Assembly (NCBI RefSeq): GCF_000238255.3
Contig: NZ_CP011040.1
Location: 62,001-126,000, forward strand
Length of the DNA: 64,000 nt
From: Pseudoalteromonas spongiae UST010723-006
GTDB lineage: Bacteria; Pseudomonadota; Gammaproteobacteria; Enterobacterales; Alteromonadaceae
Direction: 5' to 3'
A program made the translations under genes and the position numbers. This document shows, one piece after another, positions 18,130-27,280 of this stretch. Numbering within the stretch: the first letter of the stretch is position 1; the number at the start of each line of letters is the position of its first letter. Under the pieces are notes generated by a model that did no database searches, was not told the DNA's origin, and saw only the letters and a program-made list of their open reading frames with translations.

Positions 18130-18580
18130 AGTAATTACCTTTTAGGCTTATTAAATTAACCTGAGCGAGTCAGGTTAACGGCTTTAATATATACCCTTCG
18201 ACCTTACTGTTTTGCTGATATGGTCCTCCCTATCCAATGTAAAAAACAAAACAAGCCATAAACCAGTTTTAATTATGGTTTATTGTTGAGAAAAGTACAT
18301 TTTTGAATTCACTAAAAATTCATTTTAAATTTATTTTATTTCATCTTGATTAAGGAATGTCGATAAATCAAAGGGTTATTGATTCTGATCAAATTATGCT
18401 CGTACTTATTTCTGGGTTCGGTATTTTAGTTTTTACAATGAAGGATGTGTTGTTTGAAATGTAAACGATTTGATTTTTGCAGCACAATTAATGAATGTAC
18501 TGATAGTACTAAAGTTATACGAGCTAATTGCTGTAATATGACTTAGTCTAGAGTTACGCACATAAATAAAAACGAAAATA
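18130..18580. other. Divergent promoter region between chemoreceptor and hybrid kinase
   Basis: A 451-bp AT-rich stretch without a convincing gene. It contains a GATAGTACTAAAG element at about 18502-18514 whose ATAGTACTA core also occurs in the 3-hydroxybutyrate locus control region at 33253. A 9-bp match may be chance. Confidence 0.35.
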
Positions 18581-21500
18581 ATGCTTACAATTTGGTCAGT
18601 TAGTGCAATTGCATTTGTTTATTTAGCACTGTTATTTGCGATTGCTTATGTTAGTGAAAAATATAAGTTCCAGTCATTTAAGTCCATGGTTTATGGGCTA
18701 ACATTAGCGGTTTATTGTACCTCTTGGTCGTTTTATGGCACCACAGCGCAAGCAGCGAATAATGGCTGGTGGCTTGCGCCCACTTACGTGGGGAGTTTGC
18801 TTTTATTTATTTTTGGCTGGCAAGTTTATTTAAAGATAAGCGAAATTTGCCAGACACATAAAATCACTTCTATTTCCGATTTTATTGCTACCCGCTATGG
18901 GCAATCTAGTTCACTGGCGAGCTTAATTACCACTATTTCAGTGTTTGCCATTATTCCTTATATTTCGCTGCAGCTAAGCGCCATCAGTCAAAGTACCCAA
19001 TTAATTGCCGGTAGCGCTGAAACGCAGTCAATTTGGCACGATGGAACGTTTTATATAACGCTAGTTTTAGCGATTTTTGCGATGTTATTTGGTGCTAATA
19101 AACTGCGCCCAAATGCGCATAACTTAGGCTTGATGAATTCAATTGCATTTGAATCATTAGTTAAGTTGTTCGCGTTTTTAGCAATTGGTTTGTATGTATG
19201 TTTTGAGTTATTTGAAAGCCCAACAGCGCTGTTGCATAGCGCTAAATCTGCGGGGTTACAACAACAAGTTGCTGATCATGGCAGCGCCAATTATGTGTAC
19301 ATTAGCCATATGATTTTAGGCGTACTGGCAATGCTGTGTTTACCACGTCAATTCCACGTTAGTTTTGTTGAGCGCGACGATAAAACTGACATTAAAAAAG
19401 CACGCTGGATATTTCCTATATATTTGCTTTTACTAAATATTTGTACGCTGCCAATTGGATATGCTGGGCTATTGCTACTCGAGCCACAAAGTGTTGCGTC
19501 AGATACTTTTGTACTAGCGTTACCGCTTGCATTTGAAAATCAAACTTTGGCAATGGTGGCCTATTTAGGTGGCTTTTCAGCCGCAATTAGCATGGTGATT
19601 TTAGCGGCCATTGTGCTTTCAGTGATGATAACAAACGACATTATTAACCCATTACTGTTAACTAAAAATAAAGAGAAAAGCGCCGCAGTAGGGCTTTCAC
19701 CCACAGGGATTTTACGTGCGCGAAAAGCGGTTATTTTGGGTGTGCTTATTGCCAGCTATTTTTGCCACAAGTTGCTCAGTGGCACCAATAGTTTGGCAAA
19801 TGTGGGGCTTATGTCGTTTACGTTGGTTGCTCAATTTGCCCCTGCGTTATTGCTGGGGTTAGTATGGCGTGGGGCGTCGCGTAAGGCCGCAAAATATGCC
19901 ATTTTAACGGGCTTTGCTGTGTGGGTTTATGCTTTATTTTTACCCTCAGTCGCTACCAGTTTAAATTGGCAAAGTGCGTGGTTAGTAGCAGGTCCATTGG
20001 GATTACAGTTCCTAGCACCAGCTGACCTTTTAGGACTCGGTCTTGATAGCATTTCGCAAACTTTGTTGTTATCACTCACCTTTAACACGGTCGTGTTTGT
20101 TTATATTTCACTTAAACGCGGCGCAGAAGTGGCAGAGCAGCTGCAAGCTGAAAAGTTTGTATTTTCAGTAGAGCAACAACACGCCAACAATACCAAACAT
20201 CAGCTAAGTGTTGATGAATTGAGCCGTTTATTACTGCGCTTTGTTGATGGCGCGACCGGCAAGCAAATTATTCAGCAGTATTTTCCATTAGCGATAACAG
20301 GCTGGCAAAAACCCGCTAGCATGGAGTTAGAATCTTTGGTTGCCCGAGAAATGGCTGCGGTGATTGGCGGCTCGTCAGCAAATTTGGTGCTCACGGCTGC
20401 GAAGAATAAACACGGGCAATTAAGCGAAGTGGCAACCATCGTCGATGAAGCTAGCCAAGTACTTAAATTTAATCGCGATTTACTGCAATCGACGATTGAA
20501 AACGTTAACCAAGGCATTAGCGTGGTAGATGGCGATTTAAACTTAGTGGCGTGGAATAGCGTATATCAAACCATGTTCAATTACCCTGATAACGCCCTTT
20601 ATATTGGTCGCCCCATTGCCGATATTATTCGCTTTAATGCCGAACGCGGTTTATTTAAGGCTAGCGACATCGAAAGCGAAATAGCTAAACGTTTGGCGTT
20701 TTTAAAAACTGGCAGTGCCTATAAATACCAGCGTGCTCACCAAAATGGGCGGGTGTTTGAAATGCAAGGCAATCCGCTGCCAAGCGGTGGCTTTGTAACA
20801 ACCTTTAGCGATGTTACTGAGTTTGTGAATACCCAAGATGCGCTGAAAGAAGCCAATACTAACCTTGAGCAAAAGGTTAATGAGCGCACCCATGAATTAA
20901 TGCAGGCCAATTTAGAGTTAGCGCAAGCGACCGAGAGTAAAACCCGTTTTTTTGCCGCTGCGAGCCATGATTTATTACAGCCTTTTAATGCCGCCAGCTT
21001 ATTTTGCTCGGTAATGGAAGAAAAGTCGCAAGGCTCAGAATATGCAGAGCTTGCGAGTAATATTAAAAACTCCCTTACTTCGGCTGAAGACTTACTAAGT
21101 AGCATTTTAGAGCTAACCAAACTTGAATCGGGTAGTTTAAAAATTGAAAAAAGTGAATTCTCGATTGCCAAGCTGATCACGCCACTTAGCGCTGAATTTT
21201 CCGCCCTAGCGTATGAAAAAGGCCTAATCTTTACATCGCAATTTGATGACGTGACTGTTAGCTCTGACCGTACTTTACTGCGCCGTGTGGCGCAGAATTT
21301 GTTAAGCAATGCGGTGCGCTATACCCAATCGGGCGAGGTATCACTTAGCGCTGAAAAAGTGGGAAAACAACTCGTGTTATCAGTAAAAGACACGGGCCCC
21401 GGTATTGCAGCTGAGGATCAAACTCTGATATTCCAAGAATTTAAACAACTTGATGGACATGATAAAGCGCAAGGGCTTGGCCTTGGTTTAGCCATTACAA

Positions 21501-22012
21501 AGCGTATTTCCGATGCGCTCAATCTAGACCTAACTTTACGGTCAAATATAGGTAGCGGCGCGCAGTTTTCTATTTCTTTGCCGCTTGTTGTAGAAAATAA
21601 AAATCGACAAGAGTTTACTCCAACACCTGTAAATACTGAGCAAACAGCGAGTTTTGTTGGCTTAACAGTTTGGCTAATTGATAACGATGAAACAGTGTTA
21701 CAAGCCCTAGCCAAGCGTTTACAAACGTGGGGCTGTAATGTGCAAACGGCAACCAATAAAGCTCAGTTAACCGCGCTTAAAGAGAAAAATGTATTACCTA
21801 TGCTAATAATTGCAGATTATCACCTAGATGATGGGGTGACAGGGGTGGAATTACTCGACGAATGCGGTTTAGACCATTTGCCTTGTATTATAAATACCGC
21901 GGAACATGACGAGTCGGTGCGCGAATTGATAAGCGATGCGGGATATCCGCTTCTTTATAAACCGGTAAAAGCGCCGGCGTTAAAGCGCTTAATTAAAAAG
22001 TTATGTGCCTAA
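18581..22012 (+). CDS. SLC5-linked hybrid sensor histidine kinase/response regulator
   Basis: A 1143-residue inner-membrane sensor of the CbrA/NahK-like layout. Residues 1 to about 510 form a sodium:solute symporter (SLC5) module with about 13 membrane segments, including AVYCTSWSFYGTTAQAA. A linker and a PAS domain (about 640-750) follow. The HisKA domain carries phospho-acceptor H796 (FFAAASHDLLQPF). HATPase_c follows with NLLSNAVRYT and KDTGPGI. A C-terminal receiver has D1079 (IIADYHLDDG). Such proteins often couple solute uptake or sensing to gene control. No response regulator lies beside it; the NarL-type regulator at 30 kb is the nearest candidate partner. Confidence 0.9.
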   Translation: MLTIWSVSAIAFVYLALLFAIAYVSEKYKFQSFKSMVYGLTLAVYCTSWSFYGTTAQAANNGWWLAPTYVGSLLLFIFGWQVYLKISEICQTHKITSISDFIATRYGQSSSLASLITTISVFAIIPYISLQLSAISQSTQLIAGSAETQSIWHDGTFYITLVLAIFAMLFGANKLRPNAHNLGLMNSIAFESLVKLFAFLAIGLYVCFELFESPTALLHSAKSAGLQQQVADHGSANYVYISHMILGVLAMLCLPRQFHVSFVERDDKTDIKKARWIFPIYLLLLNICTLPIGYAGLLLLEPQSVASDTFVLALPLAFENQTLAMVAYLGGFSAAISMVILAAIVLSVMITNDIINPLLLTKNKEKSAAVGLSPTGILRARKAVILGVLIASYFCHKLLSGTNSLANVGLMSFTLVAQFAPALLLGLVWRGASRKAAKYAILTGFAVWVYALFLPSVATSLNWQSAWLVAGPLGLQFLAPADLLGLGLDSISQTLLLSLTFNTVVFVYISLKRGAEVAEQLQAEKFVFSVEQQHANNTKHQLSVDELSRLLLRFVDGATGKQIIQQYFPLAITGWQKPASMELESLVAREMAAVIGGSSANLVLTAAKNKHGQLSEVATIVDEASQVLKFNRDLLQSTIENVNQGISVVDGDLNLVAWNSVYQTMFNYPDNALYIGRPIADIIRFNAERGLFKASDIESEIAKRLAFLKTGSAYKYQRAHQNGRVFEMQGNPLPSGGFVTTFSDVTEFVNTQDALKEANTNLEQKVNERTHELMQANLELAQATESKTRFFAAASHDLLQPFNAASLFCSVMEEKSQGSEYAELASNIKNSLTSAEDLLSSILELTKLESGSLKIEKSEFSIAKLITPLSAEFSALAYEKGLIFTSQFDDVTVSSDRTLLRRVAQNLLSNAVRYTQSGEVSLSAEKVGKQLVLSVKDTGPGIAAEDQTLIFQEFKQLDGHDKAQGLGLGLAITKRISDALNLDLTLRSNIGSGAQFSISLPLVVENKNRQEFTPTPVNTEQTASFVGLTVWLIDNDETVLQALAKRLQTWGCNVQTATNKAQLTALKEKNVLPMLIIADYHLDDGVTGVELLDECGLDHLPCIINTAEHDESVRELISDAGYPLLYKPVKAPALKRLIKKLCA

Positions 22013-22324
22013 CGGAAGCGTTACGCAACCACTTAAGTTTAATCTATATGATAATTTGTATTCCGGTTGCTAAAGAAGGAAATAACTGCACGCTACCAAG
22101 TTAATGAAGTTGCGTTTTGTGAAAAAGTCACAACTCGGTATATACCAGTAATATCCTCTTTTGAAGTCTTTAGATACAAAGTCAAACTAACTCTTCGACT
22201 TTTAACATAACTTTTTGGTCGGGATTAAGCTGTGTTGCATCGCTTTGCTCAAATGTTTAGGTAGTCTAAAGCGATTGATGAGACAATTTATGTAACCTCA
22301 CCAGAGTGCTTATTATTTGGCGTG
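22013..22324. other. Intergenic stretch after the hybrid kinase
   Basis: About 312 bp between converging genes. I see no gene and no strong hairpin with a T-tract. Confidence 0.4.
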
Positions 22325-22696
22325 TTAAAGTAAATTAACGATCAAACCATAATGTTTGATTAATATCATGCCAGATAAAACGAGTGTGATTAGCGCGGGT
22401 ACTGCATCTTTAAACGTGTCATATCGAAAGTGAAAAAAAAGCGCGCCAATAGATGTAAACGCAATCCCTAATGCGCCTAACACCATGAGTAAATCTAGCT
22501 TTAATATTAGAGATGCAACTAACAAAATAGCTGCAGCCATTTCAATCAATCCGACTAAATACATATGGGTACGCGTGAGCCCATACTTTTTAAAAAAGGC
22601 TAATTGAGTATTAAAGATAAACGGTTGCCAACCCAGCACTTTGATTGAGCTTGCAAATAGAAAAAATAGAAATAGCACGCAAGTAATTATAGTCAT
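22325..22696 (-). CDS. DoxX family membrane protein
   Basis: A 123-residue protein with four hydrophobic segments. It shows the DoxX pattern of an N-terminal helix, a GLTRTHMYLVGLIEMAAAILLV second helix (residues about 39-60) and a HFRYDTFKDAVPALI loop. DoxX-like proteins are small integral proteins linked to redox or thiosulfate metabolism in a few cases, mostly unknown. It is divergent from a LysR gene with an operator-like palindrome between them, so it is the likely target of that regulator. Confidence 0.82.
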   Translation of the reverse strand: MTIITCVLFLFFLFASSIKVLGWQPFIFNTQLAFFKKYGLTRTHMYLVGLIEMAAAILLVASLILKLDLLMVLGALGIAFTSIGALFFHFRYDTFKDAVPALITLVLSGMILIKHYGLIVNLL

Positions 22697-22778
22697 AATG
22701 TGACTCCTTAAAGTAATTGTTAGCGCTATTTAAGCATTCCTACTTTCACTCATAAATGCCTATATAATGATTTATAGT

Positions 22779-22793
22779 ATTCCCAATTGGAAT
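22779..22793. promoter_or_regulatory. LysR-type operator (T-N11-A palindrome)
   Basis: ATTCCCAATTGGAAT is a 15-bp interrupted palindrome with the T-N11-A form bound by LysR proteins. It lies between doxX and the lysR gene, just before the regulator's start, as expected for autoregulation plus control of the divergent gene. Confidence 0.6.
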
Positions 22794-22806
22794 GTATGGG
22801 TGGAAG

Positions 22807-23685
22807 ATGGATAAACTCGAATGTATTAATTTATTTTGCGTGGTGGCAAGACTTAATAGTTTCACAGCCGCAGCAAATGAGCTTAATGTGACGCAAAGTG
22901 CAGTGAGCAAAAAGATTGCGTGGTTAGAGCACAAATTGGGCTTTAATTTATTTGAAAGAAGTGCTCGCAAAATAAACTTAACGGATGCAGGAAAATCTTA
23001 TTTAGCATTTTGTGTGCAATTAGTTGAGCAAATTAATGTCACCGAGCAAATGTTAAAGGGTGAGCAGGCAAAAGTTTCGGGAAGATTAAAAATATCCGTT
23101 CCGTCAGCGTTTGCAACGCACATGCTGTCTCAGCCTGTGTCAGATTTTTTAAACCAACACCCAAAGGTCCAGTTAGAAGTCTCTGTAAATGATCAGCAAG
23201 TGGACTTATATAAAGACGATGTTGATATTGCACTTAGAGCCGCGCACCTGCCAGATTCTGGGCTGAAAGCAAAAAAGTTATTGGATCATGAGCTATGTTA
23301 CTTTGCTGCGCCTGATTACTTAGAACAAAATGGCTATCCTTCAACGCCCTCAGATTTGGCGTACTATCAATGTATTACTTACTCGCTTAGTCGACCATCG
23401 AATGTGTGGTTTATTAATCAGCAAAAGCATTCGGTTTTAGAGTTTATTAAAAGTGATAGCCCAGAATTTATTGTGCAAATGGCCCTGATGGGCTGTGGAA
23501 TTGCGGGAATGCCTAAATGGATGGTACAAGATAAGTTGAATGAAGGTGCATTAGTAGAGTTATTTACTGATTGTGAAAAGGCTTCTCTCCCGATGTATGC
23601 AATATATAAAAATGCAGACTATATCCCGTTTAAAATCCGCGCTTTTGTGGATTACTTATCGCGTTATTTTACTGAACAGGTCTGA
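22807..23685 (+). CDS. LysR family transcriptional regulator
   Basis: A 292-residue regulator. Its N-terminal winged helix-turn-helix reads SFTAAANELNVTQSAVSKKIAWLEHKLGFNLFER, a standard LysR signature. The LysR substrate-binding domain follows, with RLKISVPSAFATHML and a DVDIALRA block. It is of the CrgA/AaeR-like group that often controls a divergent small gene, here doxX. I chose the ATG at 22807 (MDKLECINLF). An ATG at 22792 would add five residues and overlap the operator-like palindrome. Confidence 0.9.
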   Translation: MDKLECINLFCVVARLNSFTAAANELNVTQSAVSKKIAWLEHKLGFNLFERSARKINLTDAGKSYLAFCVQLVEQINVTEQMLKGEQAKVSGRLKISVPSAFATHMLSQPVSDFLNQHPKVQLEVSVNDQQVDLYKDDVDIALRAAHLPDSGLKAKKLLDHELCYFAAPDYLEQNGYPSTPSDLAYYQCITYSLSRPSNVWFINQQKHSVLEFIKSDSPEFIVQMALMGCGIAGMPKWMVQDKLNEGALVELFTDCEKASLPMYAIYKNADYIPFKIRAFVDYLSRYFTEQV

Positions 23686-23870
23686 ACCCTTTTGTGCAAG
23701 CTAAGTGAGGGGGCATTTAAGACACGGCTTTAATTCATCAACATGTTTTGTTTGCTCAAACGGCTTGGCTGGCGTAGTCTTAATGAAATTGTTGATAATT
23801 TAGTCAGAATCATAGTTGATACAATTTAAATCACTCTGTTAGAGCTTTCACTACTCAATTGGCTGTACTT

Positions 23871-25112
23871 ATGACGAAACCTGTAACCCAGTTTATTGCA
23901 CGACAAGCCATTCTTGATGCATCGAAGCAAATATTTGCTTATGAGTTGCTGTATCGAGATTCAGACAATAATGCTTTTCCTGTTGGTGTGACCGATGAGC
24001 AAGCAACGGGACGAATGTTTTTTAACTCACTGATTTTAGTTGGTAAAGATAAGTTAGTTGCTAACCATTGTGCATTTATAAACTTATCTGACACAACGTT
24101 ATTACAAGAAATTCCGCGTTTACTAAAACCCGATAATTTGGTGCTTGAAATTGTTGAACGCTCGCAGAATATTGAAGAATTGCTGGCGATTGTAAAAACG
24201 CTCAGAAAACAAAATTACAAATTTGCGCTTGATGATTACGACAAAGATCCAAGATGGGAGCCTTTGTTACCTTATATGTCTTACGTTAAATTAGAGCTTG
24301 AGCACCCGATTTTAAAAACCACCACCTTAGCTAAGAAGCTAAAGCGTTTATACCCCAAACTTAAAATTGTTGTCGAACGAATAGAAACCTACGAAGACTT
24401 TAACTACTTACAACAAGCTGGCGTTGATTTGTTTCAAGGCTACTTTTTTGCCAAACCCGAAATGCTAACCCATGGCAATGTTGAACCATCAAAGCTGGTG
24501 GTATTTGATTTATTAAAATCGACCACTCGACCTAACCTCAATTTCAAAGAGATCGAAAGCAAGATTGCCAAAGACTTAAGTCTGACTGCGCGCGTGCTAA
24601 AACTGGTTAATGCCCATTCAGGCCTTGATAAGCAAGAAATGAAGTCAATTTCGCAGGCTGTGGTGTATTTGGGAGAAGATACCCTTAGGCAGTTTATACG
24701 AGTATTAGCACTCAGTGACTTGGGGGTTGATAAGCCTTCAGAGTTGACCAAATTTGGCCTAATGCGCGCCCAGTTTATGTCGCTATTTCTTGCACCGGGC
24801 GGTAAAGAGATGGCCGAGCAGGGGTACCTGATTGGTTTAATGTCTATTTTAGGCGCTGTATTAGATATGGATCTTAATACAGTTATTAGTGAGTTTTCAT
24901 TGGATAGTAATTCAAGCGGGGCACTATTAAATTATGACGGTCTTCTCGGTGGTGCATTAAAAATCGCGATGGCGATTGAGGAAAATAATTGGCAAGCAGC
25001 CGAGTCCATTTTAGCTGAAGTAAGACCTGCAACACCCATTTCGAGCATTTTTGAATTGGCAGAGCAAAGCCGCACTTATGCAGATGATGTGTTTGCAGTT
25101 GTATCAGGGTAA
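23871..25112 (+). CDS. EAL-HDOD domain protein (cyclic-di-GMP phosphodiesterase-like)
   Basis: A 413-residue cytoplasmic protein. An N-terminal EAL-type domain (about 5-200) contains ELLYRD in place of the canonical E-A/V-L-x-R. The segments FINLS, LVLEIVER and FALDDYDKD follow, and VERIETYEDF and GVDLFQGYFFAKP close it. A C-terminal HDOD domain covers about 205-400. The layout is that of the YuxH/CdgJ family, whose members may or may not hydrolyse cyclic di-GMP and affect motility. Several catalytic positions look altered relative to active EAL enzymes, so an adaptor role is possible. The ATG at 23871 is preferred over a TTG four codons earlier. Confidence 0.85.
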   Translation: MTKPVTQFIARQAILDASKQIFAYELLYRDSDNNAFPVGVTDEQATGRMFFNSLILVGKDKLVANHCAFINLSDTTLLQEIPRLLKPDNLVLEIVERSQNIEELLAIVKTLRKQNYKFALDDYDKDPRWEPLLPYMSYVKLELEHPILKTTTLAKKLKRLYPKLKIVVERIETYEDFNYLQQAGVDLFQGYFFAKPEMLTHGNVEPSKLVVFDLLKSTTRPNLNFKEIESKIAKDLSLTARVLKLVNAHSGLDKQEMKSISQAVVYLGEDTLRQFIRVLALSDLGVDKPSELTKFGLMRAQFMSLFLAPGGKEMAEQGYLIGLMSILGAVLDMDLNTVISEFSLDSNSSGALLNYDGLLGGALKIAMAIEENNWQAAESILAEVRPATPISSIFELAEQSRTYADDVFAVVSG

Positions 25113-25422
25113 GAAGGCTTAGAGTTCGCGCGTTAAAACGTTAAAGAATCGGTTTTAAACTGCTCAAGTGGAATAAAGGCCGCTTTTCCACCCCATTTAA
25201 TTTTTGATATAGCATTTAGTCATATTGGTTGCTGCTTACTACAGCTGTTAAAAATTAGAAGTAAGCGAAACGCGGTTTCGTTGTAACTTTATCTGAGTTT
25301 AGCAGTGACCGATGGAACCAAGCCTTATGGATAAATTATTACTCAAGACTACTTTGTGCTAGTTACCTTAAGGCAGCTAAATGACAAATACTGGAGGTCG
25401 ATTGCAGCGCCTTATTATGCCG
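25113..25422. other. Intergenic stretch bordering the cassette cluster
   Basis: No gene. It contains a hairpin CGAAAC/GTTTCG at about 25265-25279 and one copy of a dispersed repeat (25305-25380). Confidence 0.45.
25305..25380 (+). repeat. Dispersed repeat, copy A
   Basis: Starts GTGACCGATGGAAC and continues through ATGGATAAATTATT to TAAGGCAGCTAA. A diverged copy lies at 59908-59984, 34.6 kb away on the same strand. Each copy flanks one of the two cassette-like clusters. Read as protein, both begin ATG-Glu-x-Ser with a second ATG-Asp, so they may be decayed 5' ends of the same mobile or duplicated gene. Confidence 0.5.
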
Positions 25423-25950
25423 TTATTCACTGGGTATAAGGGCCAATAGATCAGTTTCACCAACATCAATGCAAGATTGAAATAGCATTGTCGTTACTTG
25501 CCCTCTATGATGCGTTTGATGATTAAATAAGTGCTGGATAATAAAGCCAAGATTTTTTGTAAACTTATTGCCTTTGGTATTGATGTAGTCTAACTCGCTC
25601 AAGATTGATTCTTCCGAAATCTCATTAATGAAATTAATTATGGCTTCATCAATAACTTTTCTAGATTGAGCTAAAGACTCTAAATCTGGATGAACAATCT
25701 CACTCAAAGAAACCGGATCAGCAAATTCCTTCATCAGTTTAAGCGATTTAAAACTATCTGGATGATTAGATATGCGCTTAAGCCAAATAATGTCACCGAC
25801 TAAAATATGATTAAGGGTACCAATAATTGAACTGAAATAGGCTCCCTTATCTTTCGATAGGTCTTCGGGATCTAGCTTATTGGCAGAATCATAGATTCTT
25901 TGATTGATCCACAAATTATAGTTGGCTAATAACTCAAAGTTTGATTTCAC
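25423..25950 (-). CDS. DinB-like protein, cassette-borne
   Basis: A 175-residue protein of the DinB/YfiT four-helix fold. It shows LLANYNLWINQRIYDSA at the start, IGTLNHILVGDIIWLKRI (metal-site His near residue 48) and IIQHLFNHQTHHRGQVTTML, which carries the second histidine cluster. DinB-fold proteins are metal-dependent transferases or hydrolases, often thiol-linked, and mostly uncharacterised. The frame is open up to 26019, but the upstream part reads through an attC-like site. The GTG at 25950, with a GGAG about 11 nt ahead, gives the normal N-terminus. It is the last member of the minus-strand cassette row. Confidence 0.8.
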   Translation of the reverse strand: MKSNFELLANYNLWINQRIYDSANKLDPEDLSKDKGAYFSSIIGTLNHILVGDIIWLKRISNHPDSFKSLKLMKEFADPVSLSEIVHPDLESLAQSRKVIDEAIINFINEISEESILSELDYINTKGNKFTKNLGFIIQHLFNHQTHHRGQVTTMLFQSCIDVGETDLLALIPSE

Positions 25951-25979
25951 TAAATATACTCTCCAAGGGCATAAGGCCC

Positions 25980-26058
25980 GCATAACTAGCTGGCTAAAAT
26001 TAGCGACGTAGGAGCACAAGCCAGCTGTTTTGCATCCTTTGGTTTAGGCACTTGTTAG
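25980..26058 (-). other. attC-like recombination site 1 (cluster A)
   Basis: Read on the minus strand it begins TAACAAGTGCCTAAACC directly at the stop codon of the gene at 26055. It ends at AGTTATGCGG, just before the DinB gene. Inside is a long imperfect inverted repeat ACAGCTGGCT...AGCCAGCTAG. Length about 79 bp. This is the layout of an integron attC: complementary AAC/GTT core sites around a large hairpin. Its first 20 bases match site 2 almost exactly. Confidence 0.75.
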
Positions 26059-26498
26059 AGTTTCTGAAACTCTTTTTTGAACTCTTTTTGAGAACCATGA
26101 AAAGGAACCTCTTCAACTCGGTGATTTATTGCTTCACCATTTCTGTCAAAATCTAAGAATATATATTGAATCATATGCATTTCAATTTCTTGGGCTTTAC
26201 CATCGACATAAACTATACGTTTATGGCTTGAGCCCTCTACAAGAGAATCAGAGTGCATGAACATAACATTCAGATTGAAATGTTGGTGTTGAAACGAATA
26301 ACTTGCATTAACCTTAATTAGTTTAATCTCGACATTCTTAAGCTCGGGAAACGTTGAGTTAATGTAATCACTTGCTTTCATGGCGAGTGTATGATGATTG
26401 ATTTCAGCAACACCTTTCCATTTTATATTGTCTGATGCATTTGTAGCGAAAGAAGCAACTAATGTTAAATAGAAAATAAATATCCAGAAATTTTTCAC
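26055..26498 (-). CDS. Small exported hypothetical protein, cassette-borne
   Basis: A 147-residue protein with a signal peptide (MKNFWIFIFYLTLVASFATNA) and a compact periplasmic domain. It contains HTLAMKASDYINSTFPEL and a QYIFLDFDRNGE segment. I recognise no family. The frame is open to an ATG at 26525 inside the attC site, but the GTG at 26498 has an AAGGAAG ribosome binding site and starts the signal peptide exactly. It lies between two attC-like sites, one overlapping its stop codon, which is typical of an integron cassette. Confidence 0.7.
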   Translation of the reverse strand: MKNFWIFIFYLTLVASFATNASDNIKWKGVAEINHHTLAMKASDYINSTFPELKNVEIKLIKVNASYSFQHQHFNLNVMFMHSDSLVEGSSHKRIVYVDGKAQEIEMHMIQYIFLDFDRNGEAINHRVEEVPFHGSQKEFKKEFQKL

Positions 26499-26513
26499 AA
26501 ATCTTCCTTGAAA

Positions 26514-26615
26514 CTCTAACGCCATGATAAGCGGCGTTTTAATGTTGGCTAAAATTAGTGAGGGACGAACGCCTAGCCAACTTTAAGACGTCCTTTTGGT
26601 TTAGGCACTTGTTAG
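26514..26615 (-). other. attC-like recombination site 2 (cluster A)
   Basis: On the minus strand it begins TAACAAGTGCCTAAACC seven bases after a TAG stop and ends GGCGTTAGAG. The inner arms GTTGGCTA and TTTTAGCCAAC form the stem of a hairpin. About 100 bp long. The 20-bp left end is shared with site 1, as within an array whose sites are homogenised like Vibrio cholerae repeats. Confidence 0.8.
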
Positions 26616-26619
26616 TTGC

Positions 26620-26985
26620 CTATTTAATCAAATTTAGATTGCCATCCACGAACCCAACAGCAAATGCTTTTGCTTGCTTTAGTTTACTTGCATTAACGTA
26701 ATTTGATTTGAAATAACCACGAGCCATATTAACTATATTTTGCTCTGCAACTTCCCAAGAGCTGCCAAATAAATCGTTTGAAACCTCAATAGAACGAACT
26801 TTAGGAACCCAATCTTCGTTGCACGCCCAATCTTCATCTTCGGCATCGAATTCATTGGTGCCAACAATTTCAACAATAAATGGTGACTCATAAACGTTAA
26901 TATTAAACGCAATTATGTGCGCTGGTATTTCAACACTGAGCTGGCTATCTAACCAGCTTGAAAAGTCCACCTCGTTTCGAATCAT
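26620..26985 (-). CDS. Small acidic hypothetical protein, cassette-borne
   Basis: A 121-residue cytoplasmic, strongly acidic protein. It contains IVGTNEFDAEDEDWACNEDW in the middle and a C-terminal KLKQAKAFAVGFVDGNLNLI segment. I know no function. The acidic, tryptophan-rich centre is reminiscent of some immunity proteins, but that is only an impression. The ATG at 26985 (MIRNEVDF), with AGGAG upstream, is preferred to a TTG at 27006. It is the first gene of the minus-strand cassette row, framed by attC-like sites. Confidence 0.65.
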   Translation of the reverse strand: MIRNEVDFSSWLDSQLSVEIPAHIIAFNINVYESPFIVEIVGTNEFDAEDEDWACNEDWVPKVRSIEVSNDLFGSSWEVAEQNIVNMARGYFKSNYVNASKLKQAKAFAVGFVDGNLNLIK

Positions 26986-27002
26986 GTACCTAATTCTCCT
27001 AG

Positions 27003-27082
27003 GCAACTAACAGCTTATTAGTGCGCATTTCGATTTAAGGAAGTTATTCACAACCTAAATTTGGCAGACTAATAAGCAATTT
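27003..27082 (-). other. Probable attC or array-end site (cluster A)
   Basis: The inverted repeat GCTTATTAGT/ACTAATAAGC (27013-27022 and 27068-27077) ends on the minus strand in CTGTTAGTTGCC, a core-site-like sequence immediately before the first cassette gene. The other core half (RYYYAAC) is not clear. It may be a diverged attC or the junction of the array with the chromosome. Confidence 0.5.
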
Positions 27083-27280
27083 TATTTAATATTATCAGTA
27101 GATTATCAGTAGTTTTTTGCCCTAGCAATTTATAATTGGGTTTAGATAATCGAGTCATCACTTAATCGCGTCAAAAAAATTTATATAAAGTGCCATGTTC
27201 ATAAGCAAAAGTGGATGTTTGATTGGGTAATATGCTGTTTGAGGTTAGTTTGAACAATCATCAGTATTGTTCATTACTTC

